Below, piece after piece: positions 1-7,441 of a stretch of 64,000 nucleotides of DNA. How positions within the stretch are numbered: position 1 is the first letter of the stretch; every line of letters begins with the position of its first letter. Both the position numbers and the translations under genes were made by a program. Location: NCBI RefSeq assembly GCF_024055635.1, contig NZ_JAMXMB010000008.1:124001-188000 (forward strand). Reading direction: 5' to 3'. The stretch is from Microbacterium yannicii. GTDB taxonomy: Bacteria > Actinomycetota > Actinomycetes > Actinomycetales > Microbacteriaceae. Under the pieces are notes generated by a model. It made no database searches. It was given only the letters and a program-made list of their open reading frames with translations, and was not told where the DNA came from.

Positions 1-678
1 GCATCCACTCGACGACGGACGCCGCCGCATCGGCGTGCCCGTGGTCGGTCCCGGCGCGGTGGTCCTGCCGCTTTCGTGGCGGTGTCCGTCTCCGTCCTCG
101 CCGCCCTCGTGGTGGCCGCCGTATTCGCAGCGACCGGCATCACCATCCGGAACGACGGGTCTGGCACGCCGTGGTTCGCTCCCCGGTCTGTCGAGGAGCC
201 GGGTGTCGCGGGCTACGGGCGCGAGCAGCTCGCGAACGCGTGCACCATCATGGTTGCCGGCCGGGATCTCGGACTTGACGAGCGCGACCAGACGATCGCG
301 GTCATGACGGCCATGGGCGAGTCGTCCCTACGAAACATCGACTATGGGGACTGGGAGACGAGTGGCGTCACCAACCCGGATGGCTCGCGCACGACGTCGA
401 TCGGACTCTTCCAGCAGCAGGACAGCTGGGGAACGCGAGAGGCGCGCCTCGACCCGTACACGGCGGCGGGCATCTTCTATCGCGCGATGACGCGGCGCGT
501 GCCCGACCGCGCGACGACCGAGCCGACCATCGTCGCCCATCTCACGCAGATCAATGCCGATCCCTCCCACTACGCCCGCTACTGGGATGCTGCGGCCCGC
601 GTGGTGGCATCGCTCAACGCGACGCCGTTGCAGGAGGACGACCGCGCCGACGGCATCCCCCTCTGCCCGGCCGCGTGA
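1..678 (+). CDS. Membrane-anchored lysozyme-like protein, 5' end outside the window
   Basis: The frame is open to the window edge. It encodes an Arg-rich stretch followed by one hydrophobic segment (bases 76-150), so the protein is probably a signal-anchored or exported one that starts upstream; GTG at 76 is the first good internal start but has no ribosome site. The rest resembles the lysozyme/transglycosylase-like domain found in actinobacterial cell-wall and conjugation proteins. A Glu in the context MGESSLRN (residue 82 counting from the GTG) sits where the catalytic Glu of SLT-type folds lies, followed by SIGLFQQ, which matches the usual S-x-GLFQ motif. A role in peptidoglycan cleavage outside the membrane is inferred. 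No partner is visible because the upstream gene lies off the window. Confidence 0.6.
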   Translation, partial: ASTRRRTPPHRRARGRSRRGGPAAFVAVSVSVLAALVVAAVFAATGITIRNDGSGTPWFAPRSVEEPGVAGYGREQLANACTIMVAGRDLGLDERDQTIAVMTAMGESSLRNIDYGDWETSGVTNPDGSRTTSIGLFQQQDSWGTREARLDPYTAAGIFYRAMTRRVPDRATTEPTIVAHLTQINADPSHYARYWDAAARVVASLNATPLQEDDRADGIPLCPAA

Positions 679-729
679 CCCGCGGCCGTCTGGGCTCGAC
701 GTCGTCGGACGGATGCCCCGGACCGGCGT

Positions 730-3700
730 CTAGCCGTAGAAGAGCTTCTCGAACACACGGCGTGCGCGGCGTGTGGTGCCGAGATAGTCCTCCTCGACCT
801 GCGTGGCCGAGCGCGGTGGGTATTCGAGGAGCCTCCCGATGCCGTCGAGCCTGCCGCGGTCGACCGGCAGCACGTCGCTGGTCTGACCTGACAGGAGAGT
901 GTTGGCCGAGCGCAGCCGGCTGGCGAGCCGCCAGGCGGACGCGAGCCGGTCGGCGGCGGCGGTCGGGATGAGGCCCGCGCGCTCCGCCGCGCGGAGTGCG
1001 CCGAGCGTCGAGGTCGTGCGCATCGCGGGCACGGCGTGCGCGTGCTGCAGCTGGAGCAGCTGCACGAGCCACTCCACGTCGCTGAGCGACCCCGGGCCGA
1101 GCTTCAGGTGCCGGGACGGGTCCACGCCCTGCGGCAGCCGCTCGCTCTCGACGCGCGCCTTGATGCGCTTGATCTCGCGTGTCGCCGCCAGGTCGACGCG
1201 CTCGGGATAGCGGACCTGGTCGGCGAGCTTCATGAAGTCGTCGATGAGCTTCACGCTGCCGGCCACTCCGCGCGCGCGCAGCAGCGCCTGCGCCTCCCAC
1301 GACAGCGCCCAGCGGCGGTAGTACTCGGCATATGCGTCGAGCGATCGCGCGAGGGGCCCGTTGCGGCCCTCGGGGCGCAGGTCGGCGTCGAGTTCCAAGG
1401 GCACGCGATGGTCCTCGGAGTAGCTGCGCAGCGCGGCGACGAGCTTCAGTGCCAGCTCGCTCGCCCGCTGCGGATCCACGCCGTTGGGTCGGTAGACGTA
1501 CATGACGTCGGCGTCGGATCCGAAACCCAGCTCGGCCCCGCCGTAGCGGCCCATCGCGATGACCGAGAAGTCGAGCGCGGCGTCCTCGGCCGGTACGATC
1601 TCGCGGCGCACGGCGCGCAGCGTCGCCTGGATCGTCACGTCGGTGATCGTCGTCAGAGCGTCCGCGACCTCCTCGATCGTGACGCTGCCCAGGATGGCAC
1701 CCATCGCGATGCGCAGCTGCTCACGCCGCCGCAGAGCGCGCACGGCGCGCATGGCTTCGGTGATCGTGTCGTGGCGCGTCTGGATGGCGCGCGCCTCCTG
1801 CTGCAGCGCACGCCCGGAGCGTGGCCGAAGAAGCTCGGGGTCGTCCAGCCACGCGGCCGACTCGGGGATCCACTCGATGAGCTCGCCCACGTATCGCGAG
1901 CCCGACAGCACCCGGGAGAGGCTTTCCGCCGCGCCCGACGAGTCCCGCAGCATGCGGAGGAACCAGTGCGTGTCGCCGAGGCGCTCGCTCAACCGGCGGA
2001 ACGCCAGCAGTCCGTAGTCGGGGTCGACCCCGTCGGCGAACCACCGGATCATGACAGGCATCAGGTGGCGCTGGATCGTCGCCTTGCGGCTGAGCCCGGT
2101 CGTCAGGGCCGCGATGTGGCGGAGGGCGCCGGCGGGGTCCGAGAAGCCGATCGCCGCGAGGCGGTCGTGTGCCTGCGCCGTCGACAGGATGCGCTCGTCC
2201 GCGGGCAGAGCGGCCACCGCGGACAGCAGCGGGCGATAGAAGAGGCGGACGTGGATGTCGCGCACTTCTCGCTTGACCGACTCCCACAGGTTCCAGATGC
2301 CCTCGCCGGTGTCGGCGAGCCCGGTCGCGCGCGCCAGCACCCGGCGCTCCTCGGGACGGGCCGGCATGAGGTGCGTGCGGCGCAGGTGGCGCAGCTGCAC
2401 GCGGTGCTCGAGGAGCCGCAGCACCCGGTAGTCCCGCGAGAACGCAGATGCCTCCGATCGGCCGATGTAGCCTTCGGCCACGAGCGCGTCGAGGGCCTCG
2501 AGCGTGCCACGCTGCCGGATGCGGTCGTCGGACAGCCCGTGCACGAGTTGCAGCAGCTGCACCGTGAACTCGATGTCGCGGATACCGCCGGGGCCGAGCT
2601 TGAGCTGATAGGGGACGTCGGCGGCGGGGATGTGCTCCGTGACCCGCTCACGCATCCGCTGCACGCTGTCGACGAAGTTCTCGCGCGCGGCGCTCGTCCA
2701 GATCTTGGGCTGGACCGCCGCGGTGTAGGCCCGACCGAGCTCGTCGTCGCCCGCGATCGGGCGAGCCTTGAGCAGCGCCTGGAACTCCCAGCTCTTCGCC
2801 CAGCGCTCGTAATAGGCCAGGTGCGAGTCCAACGTGCGAACGAGCGCGCCCTGCTTGCCCTCTGGACGCAGATTGGCGTCGACCTCCCACAGCGGCGGCT
2901 CGATCTCGACGCCGGAGATTCCACGCATGGTCTGCACCGCGAGGCGGGTGGCGATGTCGACGATCCGGCTCTCGCCGTACTCTTCCAGCGCGGCGTCGTC
3001 ACCACCCGCGACGAAGATGACGTCGACATCGCTGACGTAGTTGAGCTCCCGGGCGCCGGTCTTGCCCATCCCGATGATCGCCAGCTGGGTGCGCGCCACC
3101 TGCTCGCGCGGGAAGAGGCCTGCCCCGGCAGCGCCCCCCGAGACGCGGGTGCGGGCGACCGCGAGGGATGCCTCCAGCGCTGCGCCCGCGGCATCCGCCA
3201 GCCGTGCCGACACCGCCGCGATCTCGTCGACGGGCGACGGGCTCAGCAGGTCATACAACGCGATCCGGGCGAGCATGCGGCGGTAGCGCACCCGCAACGC
3301 GACCCAGGCGCTCTCGCCCGCGTCCGCCGCGAAGCCGTCCACCGCGCCGACGGACTCGAGGAGCTGGGCGCGGAGCTCATCGGCGGTGGGCAGTCGCTCC
3401 CCCGCGCCGGTCAGCTGATCCACTTCGGCCGGATGCCGGAAGAAGAACTCGCCGAAGCCGGTCGATGCGCCCAGCAGCGCCCACAGGGCGCGCCAGGCGC
3501 CCGGACGCTCGAGCGCCCGCTGCACCGGTGCGGCGTCACGTCGCGCCAGGCGCGTCAACGCCTGCAGTGCCTCGTCCGGATCAGCCGCGCCCTCGGAGCC
3601 GCGCAGCAGATCGTCGCGGGGCGCATCCGAGAGCCCGGAGAGCTCCGCCAGCAGCCCCTCGGCGTCCGTCAGGCGGCTGAAGCCCAGCCGGGCGAGCGGG

Positions 3701-3732
3701 GCGAGAGAAGCCGGGCGCTCGCTCGCGGACAT
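730..3732 (-). CDS. glnE: Bifunctional glutamine synthetase adenylyltransferase/deadenylase
   Basis: A 1000-residue GlnE, near the usual length. It adds AMP to, or removes it from, a Tyr of glutamine synthetase type I-beta according to nitrogen status, acting in the cytoplasm. Two nucleotidyltransferase domains are visible: the N-terminal one with GMGKTGARELNYVSDVDV (Asp235 and Asp237) and the C-terminal one with AMGRYGGAELGFGSDAD (Asp740 and Asp742), each followed by a helical GlnD/GlnE-type region. It lies 13 bases downstream of glnA on the same strand, so the two are almost certainly cotranscribed. The neighbouring synthetase appears to lack the Tyr that GlnE modifies, so the likely substrate is a GlnA1 encoded elsewhere. 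The same glnA2-glnE pairing occurs in Mycobacterium. Confidence 0.95.
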   Translation of the reverse strand: MSASERPASLAPLARLGFSRLTDAEGLLAELSGLSDAPRDDLLRGSEGAADPDEALQALTRLARRDAAPVQRALERPGAWRALWALLGASTGFGEFFFRHPAEVDQLTGAGERLPTADELRAQLLESVGAVDGFAADAGESAWVALRVRYRRMLARIALYDLLSPSPVDEIAAVSARLADAAGAALEASLAVARTRVSGGAAGAGLFPREQVARTQLAIIGMGKTGARELNYVSDVDVIFVAGGDDAALEEYGESRIVDIATRLAVQTMRGISGVEIEPPLWEVDANLRPEGKQGALVRTLDSHLAYYERWAKSWEFQALLKARPIAGDDELGRAYTAAVQPKIWTSAARENFVDSVQRMRERVTEHIPAADVPYQLKLGPGGIRDIEFTVQLLQLVHGLSDDRIRQRGTLEALDALVAEGYIGRSEASAFSRDYRVLRLLEHRVQLRHLRRTHLMPARPEERRVLARATGLADTGEGIWNLWESVKREVRDIHVRLFYRPLLSAVAALPADERILSTAQAHDRLAAIGFSDPAGALRHIAALTTGLSRKATIQRHLMPVMIRWFADGVDPDYGLLAFRRLSERLGDTHWFLRMLRDSSGAAESLSRVLSGSRYVGELIEWIPESAAWLDDPELLRPRSGRALQQEARAIQTRHDTITEAMRAVRALRRREQLRIAMGAILGSVTIEEVADALTTITDVTIQATLRAVRREIVPAEDAALDFSVIAMGRYGGAELGFGSDADVMYVYRPNGVDPQRASELALKLVAALRSYSEDHRVPLELDADLRPEGRNGPLARSLDAYAEYYRRWALSWEAQALLRARGVAGSVKLIDDFMKLADQVRYPERVDLAATREIKRIKARVESERLPQGVDPSRHLKLGPGSLSDVEWLVQLLQLQHAHAVPAMRTTSTLGALRAAERAGLIPTAAADRLASAWRLASRLRSANTLLSGQTSDVLPVDRGRLDGIGRLLEYPPRSATQVEEDYLGTTRRARRVFEKLFYG

Positions 3733-3745
3733 GCGTCAGCCGGTC

Positions 3746-5083
3746 TCAGAGCATCTCGAGGTTGCTCTTGAGCTCGAACGCGGTGACCTGCGAACGGTAC
3801 TCCTGCCATTCGCGTCGCTTGTTCAGGAGCACGTAGTTGAAGACCTGCTCACCGAGAGTCTCGGCGACGAGCTCGGACTCCTCCATGTACTCCAGAGCGT
3901 GGTCGAGGCTCGCGGGCAGCGGTGCGTAGCCGAGCGCTCGGCGCTCGGCATCCGTCAGCGACCACACGTTGTCCTCGGCCTCGGCGGGAAGCTCGTACTC
4001 CTCTTCGATGCCCTTGAGGCCTGCGGCCAGCATGAGCGCGTACGAGAGGTAGGGGTTGGCCGCCGAGTCCAGCGCGCGATACTCCACGCGGGACGACTGG
4101 CCCTTGTTCGGCTTGTACAGCGGCACGCGCACCAGGGCCGACCGGTTGTTGTGGCCCCAGCAGATGAAGCTGGGTGCCTCGTCGCCGCCCCACAGCCGCT
4201 TGTAGGAGTTGACGAACTGGTTGGTCACCGCCGAGATCTCGTTGGCGTGGCGGAGCAGGCCCGCGATGAACTGACGTCCGACCTTCGAGAGCTGATACTG
4301 GGCGCCCTCCTCGTAGAAGGCGTTGACGTCGCCCTCGAACAGCGACATGTGCGTGTGCATGCCGCTGCCGGGCTTGCCGGTCATGGGCTTGGGCATGAAG
4401 GTCGCGTACACGCCCTGCTCGATCGCGACCTCTTTGATCACGGTGCGGAACGTCATGATGTTGTCGGCCGTGGTGAGCGCGTCCGCGTAGCGGAGGTCGA
4501 TCTCGTTCTGGCCGGGGCCGCCCTCGTGGTGGCTGAACTCGACCGAGATGCCGAGGTCCTCCAGCATGCGCACCGAGCGGCGGCGGAAGTCGTGCGCGGT
4601 GCCGCCGGGCACGTTGTCGAAGTATCCCGCCGAGTCCACGGGCTCGGGGCCCTCGGTGCCGAAGGCCGAGGACTTGAGGAGGTAGAACTCGATCTCCGGG
4701 TGCGTGTAGAACGTGAAACCCGCATCGGCGGCCTTGGCCAGCGTCCGCTTGAGCACGTGCCGGGGATCGGCGACGGCCGGCTGGCCGTCAGGCGTGGTGA
4801 TGTCGCAGAACATGCGCGCGGTGGGGTCGATCTCGCCCCGCCACGGCAGGATCTGGAACGTGGTGGGGTCGGGGTGCGCCAGCAGATCCGACTCGTACGA
4901 TCGCGTCAGACCCTCGATGGCCGAGCCGTCGAAGCCGAGTCCCTCGCTGAACGCGCCCTCGACCTCCGCGGGGGCGATGGCCACGGACTTCAACGTGCCG
5001 ATCACGTCTGTGAACCACAGCCGTACGAACTTCACGCCTCGTTCTTCGATGGTCCTCAGAACGAAGTCACGCTGCTTGTCCAT
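3746..5083 (-). CDS. glnA: Glutamine synthetase type I, GlnA2-like
   Basis: A 445-residue type I glutamine synthetase catalysing ATP-dependent glutamate plus ammonia to glutamine. The N-terminal beta-grasp domain carries FDGSAIEG, and the C-terminal catalytic domain has the metal-binding HPEIEFYLL, the HHEGGPGQNE segment and the NRSALVRVP region. The length and the segment EDNVWSLTDAERRALGY match the actinobacterial GlnA2 class. At the position of the adenylylated Tyr in the NLY-x-LPPEE motif of the beta-I class this protein has Trp374, so it is probably not controlled by adenylylation. The start is supported by a GAGAGG ribosome site just upstream. It leads the glnA-glnE unit. Confidence 0.92.
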   Translation of the reverse strand: MDKQRDFVLRTIEERGVKFVRLWFTDVIGTLKSVAIAPAEVEGAFSEGLGFDGSAIEGLTRSYESDLLAHPDPTTFQILPWRGEIDPTARMFCDITTPDGQPAVADPRHVLKRTLAKAADAGFTFYTHPEIEFYLLKSSAFGTEGPEPVDSAGYFDNVPGGTAHDFRRRSVRMLEDLGISVEFSHHEGGPGQNEIDLRYADALTTADNIMTFRTVIKEVAIEQGVYATFMPKPMTGKPGSGMHTHMSLFEGDVNAFYEEGAQYQLSKVGRQFIAGLLRHANEISAVTNQFVNSYKRLWGGDEAPSFICWGHNNRSALVRVPLYKPNKGQSSRVEYRALDSAANPYLSYALMLAAGLKGIEEEYELPAEAEDNVWSLTDAERRALGYAPLPASLDHALEYMEESELVAETLGEQVFNYVLLNKRREWQEYRSQVTAFELKSNLEML

Positions 5084-5144
5084 CGCGTCCTCTCCGGTGC
5101 CGGATTCGCGGGCGGCGGGCTGTCCGACCGCGGTCGAAGCCAGA

Positions 5145-5372
5145 CTACTGGTCGGCGCCTGGGGAGCCGGACACCGTGTCGGAGCCCCACGAGTCCTCGC
5201 GGGCCTCCTCCGCCGCCCACGCGCGCGATCGCTCGCGGATCACGTCGGGTGCCTTCGCCGCCTCTTCGGCGGTGTCGAAAGGGCCGGCACGGTCCGGCGC
5301 AGGCGACTCGTAGCCCTTCTCGACCTCGCCGGTCTTGAGGTTGTACCAGTACTTCTCGCTGTCGTTCGTCAT
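5145..5372 (-). CDS. Small SPOR-like conserved actinobacterial protein
   Basis: A 75-residue acidic cytoplasmic protein that begins with a strong GAGGAGGG ribosome site. The N-terminal part (YWYNLKTGEVEKG, then a Pro-rich turn and GPFDTAEEAAKA) resembles the small SPOR-domain-like proteins annotated in many Actinobacteria, in which a Trp/Tyr-Asn-x-x-Thr-Gly-Glu-Val-Glu-x-Gly core is followed by GPF-x-T-x-x-EA. No function is known to me. It lies 61 bases upstream of glnA on the same strand and could share its transcript. There is no signal peptide or membrane segment. Confidence 0.7.
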   Translation of the reverse strand: MTNDSEKYWYNLKTGEVEKGYESPAPDRAGPFDTAEEAAKAPDVIRERSRAWAAEEAREDSWGSDTVSGSPGADQ

Positions 5373-5459
5373 CGTGCCCTCCTCGCCGAGCCAGGCTTCA
5401 CGCCGTCAGCACGATCCTACTGACGCGTGGCCGCTCCGCAGCCGCGCAGTCGCCATCGC

Positions 5460-5471
5460 TAGGCTGTCGGC
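5460..5471 (+). promoter_or_regulatory. Leaderless promoter of ppgK
   Basis: TAGGCT at 5460-5465 fits the actinobacterial -10 consensus TANNNT and ends exactly 6 bases before the ATG at 5472, which would place transcription initiation on the start codon. No ribosome binding site is present. No clear -35 element is seen. Confidence 0.55.
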
Positions 5472-6245
5472 ATGGCATCTGACGCGGCACGCGCCGTCGG
5501 CGTGGACATCGGCGGCACCGGCATCAAGGCGGGCATCGTGGACCTCGAGCGGGGCGAGTTGATCAGCGACCGCGTCAAGGTCGCGACCCCTGAGGGGGCC
5601 CACCCGCCGGACGTCCTCGCCGCGGTGACCGAGGTGCTCTCGACCCTCGGCGTCGCCGACGACCAGTCGGTCCCGCTCGGCGTCGCCTTCCCCGCGATCG
5701 TCAAGAACGGCCGCACGCTGTCGGCCGCGAACGTCTCCGATCAGTGGATCGGCTTCGAGGCCGAGAAGTTCTTCGAAGACGGCCTGGGTCGCGACATCCA
5801 CTTCGCCAACGACGCGGATGTCGCGGGGGTCGCGGAAGTCCGGTACGGGGCCGCCAAGGACCAGGCGGGACTCACCATCCTGACCACGCTCGGCACCGGC
5901 ATCGGCTCCGCCCTGCTGTATAACGGCGTCCTCGTCCCGAACTCGGAACTCGGCCATGTGCAGCGCGCCCGCCATGGGAAGGACGCCGAGGCGTACGCGG
6001 CCTACTCCGCGATGGAACGCCACGAGCTCACCTGGGAGCAGTGGGCCAAGCGGCTGCAGTGGTACTACGGCCACATCGAGTTCCTGTTCAGCCCCGACCT
6101 CTTCGTCGTCGGCGGCGGCGTGTCGAAGCACGCCGACAAGTTCCTGCACCTGCTGGATCTCAAGACGCCCATCGTCCCGGCGGTGCACCGCAACAACGCG
6201 GGCATCATCGGCGCGGCCGCCCTGGCAGGGCGACCCGTCTTCTGA
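5472..6245 (+). CDS. ppgK: Polyphosphate glucokinase, ROK family
   Basis: A 257-residue glucokinase that phosphorylates glucose with polyphosphate (and usually ATP) to give glucose 6-phosphate at the entry of glycolysis. The N-terminal phosphate-binding loop DIGGTGIKAG, the second ATPase motif GTGIGSALL and the ELGHVQ segment are the signatures of actinobacterial PpgK rather than ordinary ROK kinases; the CXCGXXGC zinc motif of classical ROK members is absent, as expected for PpgK. Length agrees with the family. The ATG follows a -10-like box by 6 bases, so the mRNA is probably leaderless. The gene stands alone, facing away from the glnA operon. Confidence 0.92.
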   Translation: MASDAARAVGVDIGGTGIKAGIVDLERGELISDRVKVATPEGAHPPDVLAAVTEVLSTLGVADDQSVPLGVAFPAIVKNGRTLSAANVSDQWIGFEAEKFFEDGLGRDIHFANDADVAGVAEVRYGAAKDQAGLTILTTLGTGIGSALLYNGVLVPNSELGHVQRARHGKDAEAYAAYSAMERHELTWEQWAKRLQWYYGHIEFLFSPDLFVVGGGVSKHADKFLHLLDLKTPIVPAVHRNNAGIIGAAALAGRPVF

Positions 6246-6284
6246 CGGCGCGACGGTCGCTCCGCGACACGCGGCGGCGAGAGG

Positions 6285-6662
6285 GCGAATGGGCCGGCCT
6301 GTACGCCGGGTTCTGTCCGGGGGCGCGAGCCCCGTGGACGGTCATCTCTCTCGGCGACACGTTGCCGTGCCGCTCCAGCGGCCTACCCGGGGACTCGGCG
6401 GGCCGCGTCAACATCCCCTGTCTGGCCTTGCTCCGGGCGAGGTTTGCCGTGCGGGTCGTGTCACCACGACCCCGGTGGTCTCTTACACCACCCTTTCACC
6501 CTTACCGGGACCGAGGTCCCGGCGGTCTGCTCTCTGTGGCACTGTCTCGCGGATCGCTCCGGGTGGGTGTTACCCACCGCCCTGCCCTGCGGAGCCCGGA
6601 CGTTCCTCGGCGCGCGACGGCGAACCGCCCGCGACGCGACCGTCCAGCCGACCCATTCGCCT
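6285..6662 (-). ncRNA. rnpB: RNase P RNA, bacterial type A
   Basis: Read on the minus strand the segment starts with the P1 side near 6662 (CGAATGGGTCGGCTGGACGG), followed by the conserved GAGGAACGTCCGGGCTCC (P4 5' region). It ends with ACAGAACCCGGCGTACAGGC near 6310 and a 3' strand matching the 5' end (GGCCGGCCCATTCGC, ending near 6285). These are the universally conserved pieces of the RNase P ribozyme that trims tRNA 5' ends. The length of about 378 bases is normal. End positions are estimated from the P1 pairing. Confidence 0.95.
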
Positions 6663-6789
6663 GCACGATCTTAGGCGATCCAGAGCGAAACCTCACGGGA
6701 ACGTGCTGACGGGTCACCCCCGATGCAGTAGTCTGGCGGCACGACCCTTCTGGGGAGTTGGGTCGTTCATGCCTGCTGGGGAGGCAATT

Positions 6790-7425
6790 GTGAAGCGTTC
6801 ATTCTTCTTCGCGCTCGCTGTCGTCGCGGTCGTCGCACTCGGTGCGCCGACGGCAGCGCAGGCCGAGTCCGACGACTACACCCCGACGAACCCGGCTACG
6901 CCGACGCTCGCCGGTTCCACCGCCGTCGGCGTCTGCGACAACGATGCGCCGTGGATCTACTACGACGTCACGCTCATCGATCCTGATTCGCAGGCAACGA
7001 GCAACGAGGCGCAGCTGGTTCTCACCGACGGGACCAACACGGCAGCCATCCCGCTGGGCACTCTGGTCGACGGCAGTCTTTCGGGGCGGGTGCTCTGGCC
7101 CGGTGCGTCCGTCAATGCGGCGGGAGAAGCGACCGGTTGGCCCGGCTGGGCCTTCGAGAACGGTGAGTGGGTGGAGGTGCCGGGCAACTTCGCCTGGACG
7201 CGTGGTGCCATCACGGCGACGCTCGAGGTCAACCCGTCACTCGTCGTGCCGCTGTCCTATCCGCCGTCGACACCGGAATGCGTCACTAGCCCGAGCAATC
7301 CGTCCACCGCGTCGCTGCCCGCCACCGGTCTGAGCGCCGCCATGGGTCCGATCGCGGTCGTCGGCGCGGCGGCACTGGCAGGCGGAGTCTTCCTCGTCTT
7401 CCGGCGGCGCGCCGCTCGCCGCTGA
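6790..7425 (+). CDS. LPXTG-anchored surface protein
   Basis: A 211-residue exported protein. The GTG start at 6790 is chosen because GGGAGG precedes it by 6 bases and it gives a classic signal peptide (Lys-Arg, hydrophobic core, AQA cleavage near residue 26); an in-frame ATG at 6769 would add seven unneeded residues. The C-terminus has the sortase signal LPATG at residues 176-180, then a hydrophobic stretch and an Arg-rich tail, so the mature protein should be linked to peptidoglycan by a sortase encoded elsewhere. The middle is beta-rich with two Cys that could form a disulfide; I recognise no named domain. A hairpin (ACGACCC at 6741-6747 with GGGTCGT at 6760-6766) lies in the 5' leader. The DUF4012 gene follows 16 bases downstream. 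Confidence 0.85.
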   Translation: MKRSFFFALAVVAVVALGAPTAAQAESDDYTPTNPATPTLAGSTAVGVCDNDAPWIYYDVTLIDPDSQATSNEAQLVLTDGTNTAAIPLGTLVDGSLSGRVLWPGASVNAAGEATGWPGWAFENGEWVEVPGNFAWTRGAITATLEVNPSLVVPLSYPPSTPECVTSPSNPSTASLPATGLSAAMGPIAVVGAAALAGGVFLVFRRRAARR

Positions 7426-7441
7426 CCGGGGGTCCACGGCA

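Noticed and set aside
1036..3771. Long open frame on the plus strand across glnE, and similar ones opposite aceE, leuA and the DUF262 gene
   Set aside because: GC-rich DNA leaves antisense frames open; these lack ribosome sites, have unnatural composition (runs of Arg, His, Gly, Glu) and lie opposite clearly conserved genes.
3973..3996. YELP in glutamine synthetase as the adenylylation site
   Set aside because: It lies about ten residues before the aligned position of the modified Tyr, where this protein has Trp374.
6041..6709. Open frames across the RNase P RNA region
   Set aside because: They overlap the conserved ribozyme and have no family features.
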